The notes below the pieces were generated by a model. The model worked only from the letters and a program-made list of their open reading frames with translations. It searched no databases and was not told where the DNA came from. Position numbers and translations under genes: made by a program. A stretch of DNA of 64,000 nt, taken from the NCBI GenBank assembly GCA_013397455.1, contig VYZB01000239.1, positions 868,283 through 932,282 on the forward strand. The letters are read 5' to 3'. Below are positions 13,901-28,200 of the stretch, in pieces. Source of the DNA: Crotophaga sulcirostris (Eukaryota; Chordata; Aves; Cuculiformes; Crotophagidae). The first letter of the stretch is position 1; the number at the start of each line of letters is the position of its first letter.

Positions 13901-13993
13901 AAATAGAATATCACTGCTTTGGGCAGGCAGATCCAGTGTGGCACTAGGCCACCATGGACACTAAAGACAGCTAAGGAACATGTGCCAATATGT
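10939..13993. other. Single-copy non-coding DNA
   Basis: About 3 kb with no supported gene or repeat. Reading frames are short and unrecognised. AATAAA hexamers occur at the level expected of AT-rich DNA. Confidence 0.55.
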
Positions 13994-14277
13994 CAGTATT
14001 GAAAGGGGCACAGGAAAGCTGCAGAGGGACTCTTGATCAGGGAGTGCAGGGATAGGATGAGAGGGAATGGTTTTAAGCTGAAAGAGGGGAGATTGAGATG
14101 AGATCTTAGGAAGAAATGTTTTCCTGTGAGGGTGGGAGGTCCTGGCACAGGTTGCCCAGAGAAGTGGTGGCTGCCCCATCCCTGGAGGTGTTCAAGGCCA
14201 TGGCAGTGGGGTTGGAACTGGGTGAGCTTTAAAGTCCGTTCCAACCCAAATCATTCCATGATTCTATAATTCTATGA
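13994..14277 (+). mobile_element. CR1 LINE 3' segment with internal deletion
   Basis: Same CR1 class and orientation as 10483-10938, starting at CAGTATTGAAAGGGG and ending in CCATGATTCTATAATTCTATGA. Compared with the 10.5 and 29.5 kb copies it lacks about 50 bp between TTCAAGGCC and ATGGCAG, which removes the GGTTGGATGGGGCTTTG to TGTCCCTGCC stretch. The deletion lies between GGCC-type microhomologies. Confidence 0.95.
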
Positions 14278-16199
14278 CAACACTTTTAAAGAAGCCAGTA
14301 AAATCTGAAGTTGGTCACAGTCTGAATGGACTATGGCAAGAGGAGTAGATTGGCAAGTTTAGCTATTCTCATATCACTGAATCACCGAACAGATGGACTG
14401 GTTTGATATAAACCTGCTATAGCCCTTCCAAAATAGGGAGTATCAGACATACGCACAGAAAATTGTACGCAGGAAAGTGTACTCAGCTATCTTGACACTT
14501 ACAATTTTGGCAACTTATAGACAAATCTGTTGTTCAACCAAAGAAAAAAGTGATGTCTTCTTCCCCCCTTGCTTTCATGGTACCCTGGTCGTCCACAGCA
14601 GAGATTATTTCAGGTAGAAGAAAGTTGTTTGGCGTTTACATGATGCTGAGCAGAGTATGTTGAAAGCTGAGCACACATGCCAAGCACTTCACACTGTCTA
14701 CCTCCCAACTTAAGAAAGTGCTTAAAATGACTACACAGAGCCCTCCACTCAAAGGTAAACTGGAGAAGGCCTGTTTGCAACACAGGTCTAGAATTCATTA
14801 GATTTAGAAACTGCTATGCAGCAGCACTAGGTGCACAAAACAAAGCAGGTCCAAAGGTGGGAGCCAGGACTGCCTTGCTGAACAGAAGATTTGCTCTGAA
14901 ATTGCAGGTTACTTCTTGGGGGAGAATGTTTAGAAATGGCCTGATTTCGGCCCTGAGTGTTTCTCTCCTCACCATTCCAGCCCAGTGGCACTCACATTGC
15001 CTTCTTCCAGCAATCACACTGGACAGGTTGACTGTCACTTCCCACTCCAAGACCTGTAGCAGTCATAAAAACTTATCCAAGTAGGTGAATTTTTCCAAAG
15101 TGAAAGATATTCATCAGCTGTGATGCTTGAGCAGTTAGTCAGTCAGTTCCACAACAAATGGTAAATTAAAAACATACTAATACAGAAAAACAAACTTCCC
15201 AGTTGTTCTGTGGTCCATGAACATCGTGGTCCAGAGCTGGCTGTACAACCCTCATCTGATCAGGACCTTCTTTTAAAGGGAAATTCAGGCCATGCCAATT
15301 ATGGGCTCAAGAGCCCAGTGAAGACAAACCAGCTGTTTGCTGGTGCTCGTCCCCCCTCCTCTCGGTCAGCCTGAAGCAATGGAAAGGCAATGAGGTGGAG
15401 GACAAATACTGCAGTACAAAAAGCGTGGAGTAGAAAGTAGACAAGAGAGAGCAAGGAGGATGAGAACACAGCTAGCGGTTGGACATACCAGAGCCCCTCA
15501 CTGCTGATCAGATCAGGAATCAAAAGATTGGAGCTAAGTAAGAATCGAGGCACCAGTGGGAATAGAAGGAATAAACACTGAGTGTTACTTACAGATTCAA
15601 TTGTTTGGATGTAGGAGGAGTTCAAACTCAAGACTGTACATGAAACCACATTTCTGCTATTTCCTATATTTTGAGGATGGGACTATGACCTTTATAAGAC
15701 TTTTGTGATATGATTATTCTGGACGTGGCTGTGAACTACAGATACAAAAGGTGTCTGAGGTATCTGAATTCTGATAGTGTTTTGAATCTGAAACTCACAG
15801 ACAAATGAGTTTTACTCGGAGCTCAGATCCAGGGGATTTATTTAGGCTTGTTTCTAGTTAAAATGCTCTCAGCTGAGGTCATGCAATTCCATGGAATCAG
15901 GGCAGTTTCTAAATCAAACCACTTCAGTACTAGTAATAGATAGCTCCATCTTTCTGTCAGGAACCTTTTTATTTTGTCTGCCTCAAAAGAAACAACCAGA
16001 GCTGATTCTGGATGCCTCTGAGCCTGCTGAACAAGCTACATTAAACCTGTGTTGAAAATAGCTATGCTGGCTCAAACACATCATTTCAGGGAGAATCTTA
16101 CCCAAACAAGAGGCTCGTATCTCAGAAAAGATCTTACAGTACTCTAAATTAATTAAAGACAAGGTGATATCATTAGGGAGATAGACATTGTTATCTCCC
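14278..16199. other. Single-copy non-coding DNA
   Basis: No supported gene or repeat. An open frame of about 116 codons on the minus strand near 15299-15649 is hydrophobic but resembles no protein I know and has no coding support. Confidence 0.5.
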
Positions 16200-16245
16200 N
16201 NNNNNNNNNNNNNNNNNNNNNNNNNNNNNNNNNNNNNNNNNNNNN
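16200..16245. other. Assembly gap (46 N)
   Basis: A run of 46 undetermined bases between TTATCTCCC and TAATGTTATC. Its short, non-round length suggests an estimated-size gap rather than a fixed placeholder. Any frame drawn through it is meaningless. Confidence 0.99.
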
Positions 16246-19200
16246 TAATGTTATCAAGGTTGCTTTTATGCCTACAGATGAACACTTCCAGACAAAGATA
16301 TTTTTGAAAACCTCCCATTGTGTTTGAAAGCAGCTGCTAAATGGAATTACAAAGTTTCACAAGAAAGCATATTTTTGGGTCTGATCCACAGTGCATTGTA
16401 AGTCAAAGAGAAGGCATGTATCATACTTAACTGTCTCTGCTCTGGAGAGCTGATTTTTTTATCAGTGCATTTATAATATTAAAGGCACAGTGAGTTTCTT
16501 TCATTTTGTTGGCTGTTATATAAATGTTCAGAGGAGATACCTTCAAGAATCTACCCGGGTTAAGCTTGAAAATAAACGATTACTGGAGCAAGGTGGGGAG
16601 AAAGGCTGGAAGGGTTTCAGTAGCTGCCAAAATTTCAAACTATACAGTGCTGAAAGCACTGAGAATTCAGGATGCATTTTTCATTTCAGTACCAACTCTA
16701 CCAATGATTTTTTTTTAAGTGTACCTTGGCTTCAGTTAACATCAGTATCCAAAGATGCAATCTAACTCCATTTCAAATGAGTTTACACACAATAGCAATT
16801 ATTTACCTAACTTTATGAGAAAGCACAAGCAAAGGAATATCTAAGGTAGGTGAAAAGGGGTTGTTGGTTTTGGCTTAGCTGAACTCCTGTTAAAGTCATT
16901 TTTATTGTTTGAAATGTAATACAAACTCAATCTCAATCCATGCAGCAGAATCCTGACTCACACGTGTGCATGCACTGCAGCACATTCTGCTGAGATGCCT
17001 ACATGGAGAAGACACCACTATGAAACATCAGAACAGAGCAATGAATCCTCCCTAAAATGGGGAGCTCAACCCTGTCAAGAGATAGAATTGTTGAAAAGAA
17101 ACCAGTGGTGAAAACCAGATGGTGTTTGTGTTGAACTTTGTATATTTACAAATTATTTCAGTTTTGCTTTATTGTTTTTCACTTCTTTTATAACAAAGAA
17201 GAACTCTGTAAGTCCATAGCTGTACAGTTGGTAAGTACCCAGCATGAAAGAATCTCTACATATGTCTTCATTCAGTTAAGGAAGATTTAAAACTATTGTT
17301 TTCATTGTTTACCTAAGTGTACCAACCAACTGATTATGCCACTGCCTCTCTCAAAATTCAAAATCTGCATTTTCCCCTCCAGTTCAGACAGACGCCTCAC
17401 AGAACTCTGGGGGGGTTTCCTCCTTCAGTGTTAAGGCAAGCAGTTATGATAGTACTTTCTGTTTCCAGGGCTTCAGGGAAATCCACAGGGAAAAGTACTA
17501 CCTAATTTTCAGATTTCACTTCTGAGTATCCTTTAGTTTGGAAAATTCCAATCACAAGCTCAAGTTAGTTCATGCCAATCCAGGTTCACAAGTAGGCTGG
17601 GAAAAAAAAAATATCATAACAAGAGGAGCCATACCTTGGGAGATAGGTTACCATAGTTGCTAGAGCGTATCCCCGGATCAAAGTGATCCTTTGCTCTCAG
17701 AATGCCCTGAGAGTGAAAGCCCTCATACAAGGCAATAACAAGCTTCATTTAGGTCTATGGAAGCACTCAGAGTGGCGCAGAGACACCCCTGCCAGGAACT
17801 GTACTGCACTCAGACAGAAACCAGGCTCTGGCCTGGATGAGCTACTGTAACTCCAAAATACATAATTCCTCTTTATTTGCAGAAATACATGTCCTGTGTC
17901 AGTTAACAGTTATCCAAACTAATTCTACTTAACATTTAGTGAAGGTTTCCAAATAGCACAAATTTGATAAAATTCTAGACAACTTTAAACAATGCACTTT
18001 ATGAAAAGGGTCAGACAATCATAGTAAAAGTGCTACCAGCCTGGCTGAGAAAGAATTCCAGACTAACATTTAAAAGGCAGGGTAAAAAGCAGCTGAAATT
18101 ATCATCTTTCATTTTGGAATTGCAGGCAGATTTTTTGATACTATTGTGTTTTGTGACGCAGTTTTCCAACAGTATCTGAACACCTAATTGCCAAGAAGAA
18201 ACACCCAGGCACTACTAAAATTCCCCAGGGACACGTATTTCTATCTCTAGCCTAAAAATCTGGCTTTTATGGATTCCATCAGCCTGTGAAAAAAAAGGAG
18301 CCATAAGCAAGTGTAACAACCTGACTCTTCAGTATTGCAAAAGAATTTGTCTGCTATATAATCATAGTACCACAACAGTTTGTACACTAACCTACACCAT
18401 GGTGCATGTGGGTGGATCCTTGCAGCTTGGAATGCAACCCTGAAACCTTTTTAGCGAGACGAAATTAAGAGACAAGAAAACTACTGTAAGGTAGTTGAAA
18501 GAGACACAGATTAGGTTTCAATGACCTTCTTGAGATGTATTCCTTACTTGGAGTCATTTAAACATATTTGCACAAAGAGTCAGAGACAGAAATTATTCTG
18601 TAAGTAGAGGCCAAGAGCTGACACTGCTCACCCATTGGTGAGCTCTTGTTTGTGCTTTCAATCTCTTCTCTAAGATTTTTAAAATCTGAAGAGTCATAGA
18701 GGTTAAAACTATTTTTAAAGCAGTAAGTTCTTTGCAACCTCTTTGGGAATCAAGAGAAAATTGTTACAAGTGCTATATTGTTTCTTATATTGAACTCTAA
18801 AAACAAAGTGTAGAAATGTGTTTTGGCAAATTTAGGCCTGGTTTATAGAAAAGTTTTTCTATCACTGTATCAGTTTCAGAGCCACACTCCAGGTCAGCAC
18901 AGTACAAATGACAAGGGGTGATTCCTACCAGCACTCCTTGCTTGCCTGTTCCTACCAGAACACCTACAGCAATGGGATGCCTCTTTTCACTACTATAATT
19001 ACACTCACTCTAATGGTAGTAGACAGGTGGGAAAGGTGCTGAAGGAAAGAGAGGAGTACTGCCTCCAATACTACATTACCAGTAAAGTTTAAGAGAAAAA
19101 TCTTTTCCCATAGATAACCCCTCCATGGCATCCTTTCCCAATTTCCCTTTAACAGCACTTGCTTAGGGAAGACCAATGCAGACATCAGAACCCAAACTGG

Positions 19201-22200
19201 AGCAGAATAAGCCTGCAGAATTTAATGAAAATCATCTTTAATCTCTATACACTTTGAGAAGGTAGCCTCTAGTTCCCCTGCAATCAGGCCCTCACCCTGA
19301 GCAGCACCCCTATCTCAAAACCAAAATATTCTCCCCACATCCAGGTCAGGGATGCCTGCAAGTGGTGGTAGGTGTCTGGCACGAATTCCACGTGCGTAGA
19401 GATGCAGACATGTGCCCCACCACAAAAAGCTCAGAGCTTTTTCTCCTCCACTTGCAGCTGTGAGAGCACCATCAGCATTCAAACTGCAGGGGAGACCTCA
19501 CCAATGTGCCCTTGTGCTTGATGGCAGTGAGTGAGAGCCTTTCTCTAACCAAGGACTTCTGTGGCAGGGATGAAGGAAAGGGAACCAACGTGGATTATCA
19601 GGGCAGCCGCCCTTTGGTGATTAAAGGTTTTCAAGTGTCAAGAGCAATTTCCAAATCTCACTTGTTTTCCACTGCATGGTTTCACTGTCACACTTTCTGT
19701 GTTTAAAAAGTTTAGTTATATATTTTGAGAAGCTCATCCATAGAAAAGGCAAATGCCTCAGATACAGCAATTCTGATTTTGTGACAACTGACATCTGAAA
19801 ATAGTACATTTATTCAATGAGCTTAAGCACAGCAGTCCCAGTTGTTGACTCTCCTCATGAAAATATTGATTCTAAGCTCCCTAGCTTATAATGCTTTGAT
19901 CCACATTCTGGGCCTATTGATTTACCTTTGATACTTCAATCAAACCGTTGTTTATATCAACAGCAAATGCATCTGATCTCTCCAAAATAATTAGATTAAT
20001 CACAGGAGGATCTACACAAGCTTTGTTTTGATTGATTACGTCTTTATGTTCCCCTGGGGAAAACAGGTAAATTTGAAAATGTGAAAAAAGAGAGAGTTGT
20101 TAGCCTTTTACTTCTAGCATCTTTGAAATGTTTTTAGTCCCAGTTTTCCTTTTATGATATCAGTCTTCTACAAGATTGCAGGCTTGCAGTGTGCTTAGTT
20201 ATGATTTCCTCAGTGGCTGACATTTTGCAACACATAATGATTTAGCCAATCTGAGCAGAACTATCATTACACAATTTACTGTTCCCCAAAGCATTATTTG
20301 GTACAGATACTATAAGGTCTATGAGTTACATTTTATAGGATTTTTATTAGAATTATTGTAAACTCCAAGGAAATTAATATCTTCCTTCCACACCTCCTGC
20401 TCCAAGATTTCCATTTTGCAAAGCAAAGAGAAAGTATTCAAGCACAAAAGCGATGGTAGGTACTTCTCCTGAAATCACCAGTACTTTTCCTTGGATAAAA
20501 AACAAGTGAAGACTCCAGGATTTTACTTTTAAGGGTAAAATTCTGCTTCAGTTTGCACCACAGAAACACCAGTGTTGCTAATGGGAGTTCTGTATGAGCA
20601 CTGAGACCAGCTGCAAAAAGAATGTGGATGCAATGCCACTCTTCAAAAATGTATTTTTTATTTGATAAATGAATTGCTAAAGGAAAAAAAAAACCCACAA
20701 CACTGAAAATGTTTCCATTCTGGAAACAATGACTTTGTACAATAATCCTCTTGTTCAATCATCACTACAGTCTCTACTGGAACTATGCCCAGAAGGACTA
20801 AACATTCTGTGCTAAAACTGTTGTGCACCTTTTTGAGGGGCCTTATACATTAATCAATAGTTTTGATTACTCAATCCTATTATTATTCCATTTTTTGGAA
20901 CAAACCGTTAGGGTTGTTAATTACACTGAGAAAGTTATTTATCTTGTAGAAGAACAAAAAGAGCTGGTGCTGTCACTCGCAGAGAGCTGTTTAATGCACT
21001 CTGACATGCTGAACTTCATTCAGCTTCCTGCTCTTTCCCTCCCCTCTGCTGGTGTCACTGAGTGATAGGATGAAACCTTGGGTTATGGAGCCACAGGAGG
21101 CTTCCCTGAAGATCAAAATGATGCTGCTGCTGCTAAAGGTCACTTCTGGGAATGTATTCCTCAATTTGAGTGGGAGTTCAGCTACTGGAGGCAGTGCAGG
21201 GAAAACAAGGCTTGTCTGATGTGGAAAGCAAGCTAGGCTGAGGGCACATTAAAAATCAGCAAACGGATGCCAAAGAAAGGATGATTATAATGAAGAGAAG
21301 GAGGGAGAGAGGAGAGAGGGAGAAGAAAAAGCTCATAGGAGAAACACTGCTTATTTGGGGGGTTGTTTTGCATTTCATGCATGCATAATGAAGGGTAACT
21401 AGCGCTCCCTGGGAAATGAATTTCTGCATCTCAGTCAGGAAACGATAAAATCTCATAACTACTCTTATTTAGAAAGAGTAGAACAACACTACAGAGCAGA
21501 GCAGAACTGGAGCAGACCAAGAGAAATCACTTTCTGAGCAGTACAGCACTGAAGAGCTGAGAGAGGAAGCAGAAGTGCTGCAATGACACAGGGAGTGTTT
21601 CTTGAAGACAGAAAGAGAACAAAGGAGTGGGCATTTTCTAGATGTTTCCTTTCTATAGGAAAGCAGACTTGTTTTTATAAAGCCAGTCCCTCCCCTGAAA
21701 GGGCCACCTTCTCTTACCTTATTAATTATGTGCAGTTGTTATGATTTTTATTAGTTCAGAAAACAATCTTTTTCCTTCAGTCACAGAAAGCATTATCATA
21801 TGGTTGCGCAATTCAAAACTTAGAAGTGTAAGAGAGCGTGGGAGCCACCATCTAACAGCTTGTCAGGTCTCATGCATATTCTATGCTGGCTGCTGCAGTG
21901 TGCTCAGGATGACATCATACCCGGAGCTGCTGAGCATCTGACATCACACCTTCTGGAAGAACGTCTTTTGCCTGAAAATAGCACGCCAAAGCTCAAGCCA
22001 GAACGTACAGTACCTATTCAAAGTTTCCAAGTAGCACAGATTGGACACATGTGGGCTCCAGCACTGCTGAAGGAAGAGGAGGACACAATACCACACATCG
22101 ACCTCACACAGAGCTCACCAACTTCAATCCATTAGAAGCTGAAAGTAATTTTGTAGTATCTGAATGCCAGATAATGCAAAATTCTACTGCTATTATGACA

Positions 22201-25200
22201 GTGAGCTTAAATATTCTACCTTCATCCCTTTGAGAAATTTCCTTTTTTCTCTTTTCTGAGGATTAATGTCTCTTTCTCTATGCAACTCAATGGACAGTGT
22301 TCTGCCTTTCTTCTCCAGGTGGCTTAGTGTCTGCTTCAACCACTGGTTGCAAGAACGCAGCCTATTTCTTTTTCCTTTGCCTCTACAGGACACAGCATAA
22401 CAGAAGCCCTTCACATACTTCTAAATATTAATAAAAAGAGAATGGTATAACACTTCACTTGGATTGGCAAAAGGCTTCATTGTACAAGATGTTAAAACCA
22501 AAGTAATTTGTTCATTTCTCTCTGAAATAGTTTGAGTTTTGTATGGCTCAAGAAGTGAGGATAAATTTACAATCTATAGTTTGCTGAAATGAACTAAGAA
22601 AAAAGAAAATCAATTAAGAGAATTTTTGCAGCTGTCTTGGATTCCCACCCCTAGTGTTTTACACCAGTTCTTCCCTGCAAAGTCTAAATTGACAAATTCA
22701 CAAATTCACATTACAAGTCAGAAGAAATCTCAAGAAAGATATATTGATTTTTACAGAGGATTGGGGATAAACCACTTTTTCCTTATGGTGCAACTAAAAT
22801 GAATCTTAAATATTTCATAGGATAAAAGAATCTCAACAGAGTTGAAAGTCACACTAATAAGAAAGGTTTTGCTTAAACTCCAGTAAGCTCATTCCGGAGC
22901 CAGGGAGAGAGAACTTTTCATTTATCTAAAATTTTCAAATAATGGGAAAAGTATTAAAACTAAAGAGCAAAACTCAAATGCTCCCAGGTTTGCAAGTTAC
23001 CTGTCATCCCCTGGCAGCTGCTGCTGGGTCCTAAACACCAAATCACTTCAAGCCACAGCACTTTAAAGGCCCATTAGACAAATGACTTTTCCCTGAATAG
23101 TTAATGAAACATAGCTTTGCACGTCCCCCTAATTTCACATATGGCAAAGAGAATTGAAACCACCAGCATATTTTAAAGATTCTGTTTTAAAATGTCATCT
23201 TTTGATATGCAAATACTAGGCCAGGAATAATATCACTTCTTCTACTAATGCTCTATCCCTTAAACCCAAGGAAAAGAAGAATCAAATCAATAAACAGCTT
23301 CAATTTCTGCTCCTTCTGTCGAGTTGCGTTTAAGACAATATGCAGCTAAAATGTCATAGTTAAACATGCCAGGCCAACATATTGGTTCAGTTACTGTCAT
23401 ATAACCTTTTGCGACTTGATATCCTTTATCTTATCTGTAATAGATAAATATTCACCACCCCTGGGAAGGGACCCATGCATAATAAACAAGACAATTGAGT
23501 TGTTCTCTTAAGACAGCTGTCACCTGGCACAAGAAATGGTGATGAAATGATCCAAAACAGCACTGGAGTAGATCAAATTAAGGAAAAAGTGACTTTTTTT
23601 TTTGTCCACAGATGTCGCTTAACAGGGTCAGTTCCTCCTATCTGCTGTTCCTAAAAGTATTCGTTCCTAAAATGCACATTTTAACCAATGTCCTTCTCCA
23701 GCAACACCTAACTCCACTCCAACTGGCACTAAATCTGATGTGCCGGACAAAAGGAAACCAGGCAATGTAAATCACTTTTTAAAGCCAGTGCAATCTGGAT
23801 AAACAGTGGATTCATATTTAAACTTGGCAAGAAAATCAGAGGGAGAGGCCTCTCCATTTTGCAGGGATCTGGAAAAAGCGAAAAGCCTATGGAAGACTAA
23901 TAAAACTTTTCTGGCACGCCATCTGGTAGTATCAGCAGTTTCTGATTTCGGAAAGAATGCATTCTGCTTTTAACTTCACACAATGCCTCATTTCTTCTTT
24001 CATGTACTCGAGACCAAGAAGCCTTTTTACAAACGGCCCAAAAATCAATATGTGTTATTCTGTCTCACCCAGGTATATGCTCTTTGAAAACAAACTGAGA
24101 CATCTTGCAACTTAACTAAACATCACACAATAGCTCGGCCAATTCTGCCACCAGGAAGTACAACTGCAATACAGTCAAGACCTGAAGACTTTGGAAAGGT
24201 TGTGCAGCACTAAAAATGAATGGAGAAGGGAAAAACAAAGGGAAGAAAGCCCTTCTTATTCTTCTCTCAAGGGACACAACCTGCAATATGACAGCTTTCA
24301 CCTATGACATCAGCCAGTCTGTGCTTCAATCCAACAGCGTACTCAACTCATGCTTTACTTTAAGCCTGTGAATAGACTGAATTCCTCCCAATTTTGAATA
24401 GAAATTCATACCAGTTTAGTTATGAATGCCTGACTAGATCAAGGATCGAGTTACTTGGATGATGCGGTTTACTGCCAGACCGTATAAAGAACAGGAGCAA
24501 AGGTTATACAGTTTCCTATTCCTTGGATGGAAAAAAGATGTCAAAGAAAGATGAAAGCAGGAAATAATCCTTAAACATAAAGCCCACAAATGGCACTACC
24601 TCCTAACAAACTTTGACATTGTAATAACAGCAACGCAGATCAGTTTGTGGCCGTAATACAGAGTATGCTTTAAGGTCTTACTCCGTTCTTGTGAGAACTA
24701 AATAAAGGAGGAAACTGGACAAGAATACCTCATATGCCAGAGCCACATAATAACCATCTGATCCAGGACAAATGGCCCATACTCCATGAACCCAGATGCT
24801 CCTATGCTCCAATTTAAATCTGAAAACAGGTTTTTCACCAGTTCAATTTACATGAAGAGTTCAAAAGGCTTATTTTTCATTCCAACAGAGAATTAACACA
24901 AATGTCAGAAGTTGCCAGGGAACAGACTGTCACCCTCCAACTGTTTCCCTCTCTTCAAATACTTGGAGGATATTGTACTCCGCGTATCGTCTTTTAATCC
25001 TGTGTTCTGGTGTAGGCTGTTTAATATGTACTTGTATCTGTACAAAATCTGAAAATGCAGAGTAGCCTACCAGACAGAGCTCTATCTTGGGATTCAGGAC
25101 CTGCAAGCCGCTAAAAGCTGTTAAGAAGGCTGCAGTAAGTCAGTTCCTTCTATGTGCTTCAAGTTCTGCATTTTGGCAGCCTAATATTGACAGGCTTTGA

Positions 25201-28200
25201 AACTGGTGGATGAAAAATCTCTGACTTTTAAAACACAGGAGAACACATAAACACATACAAAATACACTCTTGCTAGAAAGGAAAGATGCAAGCAATCTGT
25301 ACAGAACCATCAAGAAGTCAGTCTGTTTCTATCAAGTACAACACACAACTCCCATAGATCATTTCTCAAGGCACACCAACCTTGCAGTAAAAGGCGTTAC
25401 TCTGACTGGCAGGCCACCCCACAAGTTTGCTTGAGGCCAGCCAGTTCAATGAGCTGCAGGGTGGCTCTCACCAGAAGCAGTGGAGTCCAGTGTGGTTTGC
25501 AAAACGCACCTGAGAAACTTTGGGTTTTGTTGTTGTGGGCACTGTTCTGCTCTTAGTGCCCAGCCAAGGCAGTTGAAAGTTAGCCCAGTTATACAACAGA
25601 TTTTCATTTGCAGAATAGACAAACTCTTAACAAAAAGGAGGTTTGGTTCTACTAGCACTGAGTCAACCTGTGGTTTACCTGAGACTCCCTGAAGACCAAA
25701 TAGTCACAGCTCACGCTTAAGGACACTGCTCCAGAATAGTCTCCATTCTGGTCCACTGCACCATAGTAAATGCAAACAAAGCCAAAGTTTATCACAAGCA
25801 CTGCACTCAGTGCTCTCCAGCTCTGAGGTGCCCTTGCAGGGATAAAGGAACAACCTACACAGTTTATATGTCTCCATGTTTCTGCCAGCTGCTCCTGATG
25901 CAAGGCTCAGAGGGTTACAGCATGAAATGCCCAACTGTGCTAAGTAGGCTGAAAGTATGTTGGAAAGGGAATTGTCTTCACAAAACACTGTTTTCAATTA
26001 ATTATTTACTAAAGCTCAAGTTTCATAGGCGTTTTCAAGGTGGAAGACATTGTAAAGCGTACAGTGTACAGACTGATATTCAGCATTTAGATACAGGCAA
26101 GTCTAACTGTGCTCAGTGTGATTCTTTCTGGCTCTCACTTACTGCTTCTTCTGTCTTAAACATCCAGCCTAAGATGGTAACTTTTCCCCATAATAAAAGT
26201 TAGCGATGATAGGCTGTATTCGTATGGCTTGTGCTGCCATAACCACATATAATGATTGAAAATACGTTACTAGAAAACACATTTTTAAAACTGCTCAATA
26301 GCTTTGACGTGAGAGCTTGCAGCCTCTAGCTTGTTAATTTAAATTCAAAGCAAGCTCATAGTGAAAGAAAATTCCACCATCTGGCAGAAGTAATCGACAG
26401 TGTGAGTGGGCAGGTGCTGACATCCCAAAAAGACTGTCCCAGGGAGTAACAGCTCTGGGTTTTCTCAGCTGAGGTACAAAGTTTGAGCAGGCCAGACAGT
26501 AAGCTGCTCATTCCACTCTGTAAGTGCCCAGGAGAAACAAGGCAGCGTACACGAGTAGAGCAGGGAAACAGAGCCTTTCAGTCTCCTCAGTGCACTTCAC
26601 TAGAAATCAAAGGAATGCTGAAAAGGGGAAGAAAACTCTTAACTGACGAGATACAGGCTGCCTGGTGTCAGTTCCAGTGACAATCACATCGGGCTGACTG
26701 TGCAATATGTGGTGAGTTCATCTCCTCCCAGACAAACTCGGCACTTAGCTATTTTCCAAAATAATCACATTGAAAGACAAACACGTGGAATGAGTTGTAT
26801 AGGAGGCGAAACATTGTCTCTGTTCTCAAAAGCCAAGGAAGAGAAAACAGACAGACAAGCATTAATTGAAGATTAGATTTTGAAAGCACTAGATTGGTGT
26901 GATGCCTGTGAAACCCAGGCTCTCGTCCTTCCAGAAAACAAGGTCTCATGGTGTTGCCCTCCTGCATTACTTTTCATCTGATCCTCACCACAGCTTTGGC
27001 TAAAGAAAAGAAGTCCACTCACATCTCTCTCATATCCAGATATTGTACTGAAAAACCTGTACATGCCAAGGGCATCTCTCTAAGACCACATAGCACTTTT
27101 CAATATAAACAACAAGATTAAGGAGCTTAGGGAGTCAGGCATCCAGTTTCTCTTTAAAAAAAGGCTGGTTATCTTCCACTGACACAGGAGCCTGGGTTCA
27201 CAGTTTGGTAAAATTCTGGTTTATCATTTTGGGACTGTTTAAAGTCCATTAACAAAGGAGGAAATTTACCCGCTTTGGGTTTCTTAGCACCTGGGCACAT
27301 AAATCCTTTGGGTTCTTTCACAGCAAGGGAAGCCAATACGGAGCAGCTTTACTGCCTTGCCACCAGGCATCTGTATGTACACCACACGCTTTACATGTTA
27401 CATCATTTACATACATCAAATACTCTTTCCCTTCAACTTTACAGTGTAATATGCACGTTTCATAATTGCAATGTTTTGCAGGCTGTCATGGGACAACACA
27501 AACTGTAAAGGCTGCCCAATTCACCTGCCAACACAACTCACTGGAAAAATTTATATTTCTGCCTTAAGAGATGGCTGATTTTAAAAACCAAACCAATAAT
27601 CTAAAATCCTGCTCAATAAGGGCTTCCACACTAAAACCTGGATTGTATGAACATATGTTTTGTGTGTAAAGTGTGACAGAGACATAGTCAGCAGAAAACA
27701 AAATCAGAAGTAAATACTTTGGGGAACTTTTCCTGATGTGATTGGAAAAGAATGCTGTCTGGAGAAAGAGCAGTAAGCGCATATTTATTCAGAGGTCAAG
27801 AGCATGGTTCAGCTTGATGTCCTGCCTTCCAATGCACAGGGAGAACAAGACTTTGCTGGCCAGAGAAACAGTTTCTGTACTGTACATCCGGTTATAATAT
27901 CAGTGCTGCAGGCTTTTTGTTATTCATGACAGGGTTTAGAGGATTACAATGCTGTTTTCTTTTTATTTCAATTATTCTGGTAGATGCTAAGTCTGCTCAG
28001 AGAGAGATACTTGCTTTGAAAGAATTAGGAAAGCTATGCCCTTTCAAATCTATCAACCCACTCCATAAATGTCCTTTTGAAAGATGAGGCAATCCTAGAG
28101 ACCTTTACAAACAATCCAAACAACATATCTAATAGTAACCTGAGCAATTTGATTACTTTCTGGTGCTTAATTCTAATAGTGTTTATAGATGCATTATAAA

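Noticed and set aside
15299..15649. 116-codon hydrophobic minus-strand frame
   Set aside because: No recognisable domain, no ATG-supported signal peptide architecture and no conservation evidence available.
15983..16318. Minus-strand frame running through the N gap
   Set aside because: The frame depends on 46 undetermined bases and has no known protein similarity.
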